Part shown: positions 60,286-64,000 of the stretch, one piece after another | How positions within the stretch are numbered: position 1 is the first letter of the stretch | Layout: every line of letters begins with the position of its first letter | DNA from: Humulus lupulus | Lineage: Eukaryota; Streptophyta; Magnoliopsida; Rosales; Cannabaceae | Reading direction: 5' to 3' | DNA length: 64,000 nucleotides | Assembly (NCBI RefSeq): GCF_963169125.1 | Contig: NC_084795.1 | Location: forward strand, 131,915,701 to 131,979,700 | Notes under the pieces: model-generated | Seen by the model: only the letters and a program-made list of their open reading frames with translations | What the model was told of the DNA's origin: nothing | Database searches by the model: none | Translations under genes and position numbers: made by a program

Positions 60286-60571
60286 TGTTGACCCTTGATT
60301 TGGCCAACGACACGGAGGCAAAATAGCAACAAAGAAATAAGAAGCAATCAAGAATAGGATCAAATGGTAAAGAAATGACACAAATGATTTATAGTGGTTC
60401 GACCCTAACAAGGTGGTAATGACCTATGTCCACTTAGTGTTCTTATTGATATTGGATCCTAATATTGTGATCAAAGAACTAGGGTTCTTGAGTTTCACAA
60501 GCCTTAGGAGTAATACAACCTTCGGTGGATAATTACACTATGCTTTTCTCTCTGAATACAAAGATTAAAAG
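60286..60571 (-). repeat. Element C 5' LTR, left part
   Basis: Plus strand begins TGTTGACCC. It aligns with 44437-44721 and then breaks off at ...AAGATTAAAAG, where element D starts. The remaining ~345 bp should lie beyond element D, outside the window. Confidence 0.85.
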
Positions 60572-61323
60572 TGTTGACGCGGTTCTTCGCCAACAGGTAA
60601 TTAAGAAAATAAGAGGAATGGATTAGTGCTTATGTTGAACCGAAATAGATGAATGATCTTTCTAGAAATGGGCTGGTGACACAATTACGTTTTTAGGTGG
60701 TTCAAAAGTTAAAATCCTTCTACTCCACCAGTCAATATTATTGCTATATGCTTGGTTTTCTTTTACAGGGTATTTCTTACACAATAGAATCCAACCCTTT
60801 GCAACTCCCAGGGTCTCCATATTTATAGGAGAGGGCACCTGGGAGTTGGTAAGAAGGTCATCCCATGACCTTCTTACCTATCATGTCAACTCTGTGACAT
60901 TCATGATTAATTCCTAAAACCTGACACATGAAGTGTGGTCTAATCAATAGGTAAGGGGATAATGGGCCGCACGGCCCAACCCAGTCGTGGGTGTCTGAAT
61001 GCGCACGTTCATGTTGCGTGTCCGAGAAGTCAGGGATATATCAGACACATGATGTCTGATATATGCACGTTTACCTTGCGTGGTTGACTATATAAAAGGT
61101 CACAGCCTCCAACTCTAGCTCGTACCACGAGCTGGATGCTTCCCTCGACCTGTGGCCTTCAGAGTCCAAACTCAGTCTAACTTTGGCGAACCCTTAGGTT
61201 ACCTCGAGCTGAGGAGGTAGGATCTGTCGAGTGGCAGCTCCGGTCTTGGGGATGTCTACGTGGTAGACATGATTAGGCCGTATCTCAACTGGTTAACAGC
61301 CCGTGGGAAAACCAGGGCGTACA
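60572..61323 (-). repeat. Element D 3' LTR
   Basis: 752 bp; plus-strand edges TGTTGACGCG and GGGCGTACA. The minus strand has TATAAATA near 60828-60820. A polypurine tract adjoins it on the right. Confidence 0.8.
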
Positions 61324-61340
61324 TTTGCCCCCCAAGCCCC
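61324..61340 (-). promoter_or_regulatory. Element D polypurine tract
   Basis: Minus strand GGGGCTTGGGGGGCAAA directly before the LTR edge TGTACGCCC. Confidence 0.75.
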
Positions 61341-61570
61341 TGCTCGTGGTACACGATGTCGCATAGGGCCACAGTAGGGGCTTTTAGGCTTCCCCATGAA
61401 CTCTTCAGATTCCACATTTTACGCAGGCGCCGAATACGTGGAACATCGTGGTTGGTGACGGTACGTCTTCCGAGAACCGCATTTAATGGCCTAGCCTATG
61501 CTCAGCCGTCATTTCGTCTTTCGAGTGGAGAGCCTTGGATCCCACATTAGGGCAATCCAACGGCCCTCCT

Positions 61571-61596
61571 CACGTGGCCCTTCATGTATATATAAG
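61571..61596 (+). promoter_or_regulatory. G-box and TATA box of the antisense gene in element D
   Basis: CACGTG at 61571-61576 and TATATATAAG at 61587-61596, followed by a CT-rich leader that ends at a GTAAGT donor (61823). This is a well-formed plant core promoter in front of the antisense gene and outside the LTR. Confidence 0.6.
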
Positions 61597-61822
61597 GGGT
61601 GGCCACCTTACGCATGGGGCACCCGTTCATTTGAAAATTTTCAGAAATTTTCTTCTTCTTCTCTCTTTATTTTCAAAAGAAAAAACCCTCTTCTTTTCGG
61701 CTGCCATTCCCAGCACTCAAGAAGTTCAGGTGTAAGAGCTCCTTCGAAGCTTTGGAATCAACTACTCCGACGAAGCCCCAACACAGGCGATCCCTTCATC
61801 CTCTTCTCAACCAGAACATTCT

Positions 61823-62339
61823 GTAAGTCTCCTGACTATGCATGTTTTGAAATTATTTTTCACTGTAGCTTAGGTAAATATTTACTGTAGCCACATGCAA
61901 GGTTTTGTTGGTTTTTTTTTTGTGGGCACGAAGGGTGAAAGCCTTTTAGGTTAGGGTATCGTTTGCAGTAGAAAACCATTTAGGAGCATTGGTGCGTTTT
62001 CTGGGGAAATTTTCTGGGTAGGATTTTAGGTATGTTTGTTTAAAATACCCAGTATTTTGGGTGCAAAACCGGGTAGCTTAAGGGACACGCTTCACAGGCG
62101 GTTTTGCCTCTCTTGCCTACCGAAACTTTCCTTCCAAGGCAAATTCTATCCTGACCCTCCTGACACACGAATTCTGAGTAATCGGGGATCTGTTGGGAGC
62201 TCAGGCGCGTGTTCATAGAACCGCGTGGTCTCACTCTCCACGGGCTGGGCTTACCTCAGCTCGTGTCAAGGAAACACATTTAGATTCTTCTTCACTTTTA
62301 GGTCGCCTTCTTCTAAAATTTCTTCTTTTTGTTCGCTAG
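61823..62339 (+). other. 5' leader intron of the antisense gene in element D
   Basis: Donor CT|GTAAGTCT at 61823 and acceptor TTCGCTAG ending at 62339, with a T-rich tract before it; 517 bp. The first coding ATG (62348) comes 8 bases after the acceptor. Inferred from splice consensus and from the matching layout in element C. Confidence 0.5.
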
Positions 62340-62347
62340 GCGACCAG

Positions 62348-64000
62348 ATGGGACCCAAGAAGAACGCTCCCAAGAAGTCCGTAGGAAGCTCATCCTCCCA
62401 ACAAAACAAGGGAAATGAGGTGATGGCTGAATCTCCGATTCCCAACTTCGGGCCAGCAGTGGAACGGGAGCTCGAGGTGGCCCCCGACGCATTCTTTGAG
62501 GCGGAGAGGATCGTCTCGAAGATCACTGACCACGCGAGGGTAAAAAAAATATTCCTCTCCCATAACATCGAGCTGGGGAGAGGAACCGTGATTGCCCGAC
62601 CTCCCTTAGAAGGTGAGCAGAGCTGCGCGCCACTTGATGAGGTGTTCTCGGCCTGGAGCGATGAACATTTCAAGGCAGGGGCCTTCCTCCCGTTGGACCA
62701 GTACTTTGCCGATTTCCTCAACTACGTGAGGTTGGCCCCCTTCCAGCTCCCCCCCAACTCCTACCGTTTGTTGGCGAGGTTAAGGTACTTGTTCTTGAAA
62801 CAGGAGTGGGAGGTCCCCACTCCTGCAGACATTCTGTATTTCTTCTGCCTCAAGGCCAGCCCGGAGCAGCGGGGGTGAGGTGACAAGTTCTATTACTTAA
62901 CCCGGTTCCCCAACACGGCTGCGGTCATCGAGCTGCCCAGCCACCCCAATGACTTCAAAGATCAATTCTTTATGTCGACAGGGTTTCGAAACTGCGAGCT
63001 GCACTACTTCAACCGTCCTCGTAAGTGCCTTTCAACCTTAGCTCGTAAGTTACTTATTGGTTAGCTCCCCCTATATTCATTTCTGACTTAGAATAATTCT
63101 GCAGCTATCTTCGCGAGGACAAAGAAGTCTGTGATCCTCGGGAGCCAGTACGAGACACTGGCGGGCTTGCCCCCTAGTGAAAAGGACTATCGTCAGCTCG
63201 TGACGGACGAGATGATGCTGGCCTGTAAGCTGATCTCCCCAAGCCAGACTCTGAACCTGAGGAGGCCCCGGGTGCTTCCCCCAGCTCGCGATATGAGGCC
63301 CATCATCGTGGAGGAGGTCGCGGGGGATGAAGATGAGGAGGATGAGGAGGAAGAGGTGCCCCTCGTGAGGACGAGGAAGCGGGCGTTGGAGGTCGCCCAA
63401 CGAACGGACGAGGAGAGGATCCGGTCCAGAGCAGCTGCAGGTCCCTCCGGCCAAGGTAACCCATACATGTTTAGGAACTTAGATAGGGCCGCTGCAGACC
63501 CCCGGCTAGCTAGGTTCAATCCCAGACAGATCGTCCAACGCCATCGAAGTGACCCAAACTTAGATGAAACCTTGCTCCACTGCGTCGACCAGCTCGTGCT
63601 GGATTACGAAAGTAGCCGCCCTAGGGGTACCATAGTTGTAGACAACACCCTAGCTTTTAGTTCGATCCTATTCGAGGAGTATAGGACTAACCTTCGATCA
63701 TGGCCATCACTCCGGGAGGGTGCCGTAGCTCCAGGTCTTAGGCAATACGTAGAAGAGTCTAGTCCTGAGATAGCCTTGGATCCAGAACCTGCGCCAGCTC
63801 AAGAAATAATTGCCTTAGATTCCCCCGCGGAAGCTCCGGGGCCGATGGTCGTAACCATAGATTCTTCTTCTAGCTCGGGGGGTAGGATTCCCTTTAGTAC
63901 ATATATATACTTGAATTTCACATTTTTTCCCTTTGTTTTTGTTTTTGCATGACTGCTAACTTGTGTACTAACCATATATTTGTTTTGCCAGAGGAGATGT
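62348..64000 (+). CDS. Antisense extra gene of element D (PF04195-like), one in-frame stop, partial
   Basis: Plus-strand gene antisense to element D. ATG at 62348 (MGPKKNAPKK, basic and Ser-rich). Exon 2 runs to 63020, an 84-bp GT-AG intron follows (63021-63104), exon 3 runs 63105-63881, then another intron (63882-63991); the next exon runs off the window. Phases match at both introns. The PF04195-type domain lies at about residues 90-165 (FSAWSDEHFKAGAFLPLDQY, FLNYVRLAPFQLPPNSYRL). Exon 3 contains an acidic run (DEDEEDEEEE) next to a basic RTRKRALEV and ends Pro- and Ser-rich. A single TGA at 62876-62878 interrupts an otherwise open frame, so this copy is nearly intact: about 483 codons up to 63881. 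Function unknown; domain and antisense position match the extra ORFs of Tat/Retand elements. Calling it a pseudogene would also be reasonable. Confidence 0.7.

Larger units (their letters stand above)
44437..60571 (-). mobile_element. Element C: Tat-type Ty3/gypsy retrotransposon with antisense gene
   Basis: Minus-strand element. Order from high to low coordinates: 5' LTR (60286 upward, cut at 60571 by element D), primer binding site, gag, protease, RT, two RNase H domains, integrase, spacer, antisense ORF (plus strand), polypurine tract, 3' LTR (44437-45066). Two Tekay-type solo LTRs are inserted. The first 285 bp of the two LTRs align by eye and differ at roughly one position in ten, so the insertion is not recent. 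A left flank ATAAC (44432-44436) is visible; the right duplicate lies beyond element D, outside the window. Confidence 0.85.
60572..64000 (-). mobile_element. Element D: 3' part of a Tat-type retrotransposon, runs off the window
   Basis: Starts TGTTGACGCGG inside the 5' LTR of element C, so it is younger than C. The probable duplication is AAAAG at 60567-60571; its partner is outside the window. 3' LTR 60572-61323, polypurine tract, then the antisense gene on the plus strand. The gag-pol, expected on the minus strand, would lie beyond 64000. Confidence 0.8.

Overview
The window is plant nuclear DNA. It is AT-rich and intron-rich, it carries one host gene with 27 short exons, and most of the remainder is nested Ty3/gypsy LTR retrotransposons of the Tekay/Del and Tat/Retand types, with hAT and foldback elements. 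The host protein is closest to Arabidopsis ALA3. The very long Tekay-type LTRs (about 2.1-2.6 kb, ends TGTAAC...GTTACA) suggest a rosid, possibly Rosales/Cannabaceae. The species guess is inference only.

Layout. 1-5600: AT-rich unassigned DNA, then a decayed hAT-type transposase (minus strand) split by a 2.0 kb LTR-like insert. 5640-25985: a 5'-truncated Tat-type element (element A, minus strand). A small hAT element sits in its spacer, and its pol is cut by a degenerate Tekay-type element (element B, 11001-22449, itself hit by a solo LTR) and by a second solo LTR (22798-25370). 25986-29512: the 3' end of a second Tat-type element in the opposite orientation (element E), with antisense ORF, polypurine tract and an LTR holding a GC-rich 62-bp tandem array. 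30179-32018: a solo LTR of another family with a perfect target duplication. 32850-43293: the host gene, an apparently intact P4-ATPase lipid flippase (ALA3 type) on the minus strand. 44437-60571+: a Tat-type element (element C, minus strand) carrying two Tekay-type solo LTRs. Its right LTR is interrupted by 60572-64000, the 3' part of another Tat-type element (element D) that runs off the window.

How the parts relate. Only the flippase looks like a working host gene. The Tat-type elements each carry an extra gene antisense to gag-pol, next to the 3' LTR. In C and D I can read a TATA box, a leader, and GT-AG introns that keep the reading frame. That is a small antisense transcription unit inside a retrotransposon, and it is the most interesting structure here. 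The Tekay-type LTRs survive mostly as solo LTRs with 5-bp target duplications. They share a conserved block ending in a splice-donor-like sequence, and a GC-rich or palindromic island whose sequence differs between copies.

All domain and family calls come from reading the sequence by eye. No database search, alignment program or folding program was run.
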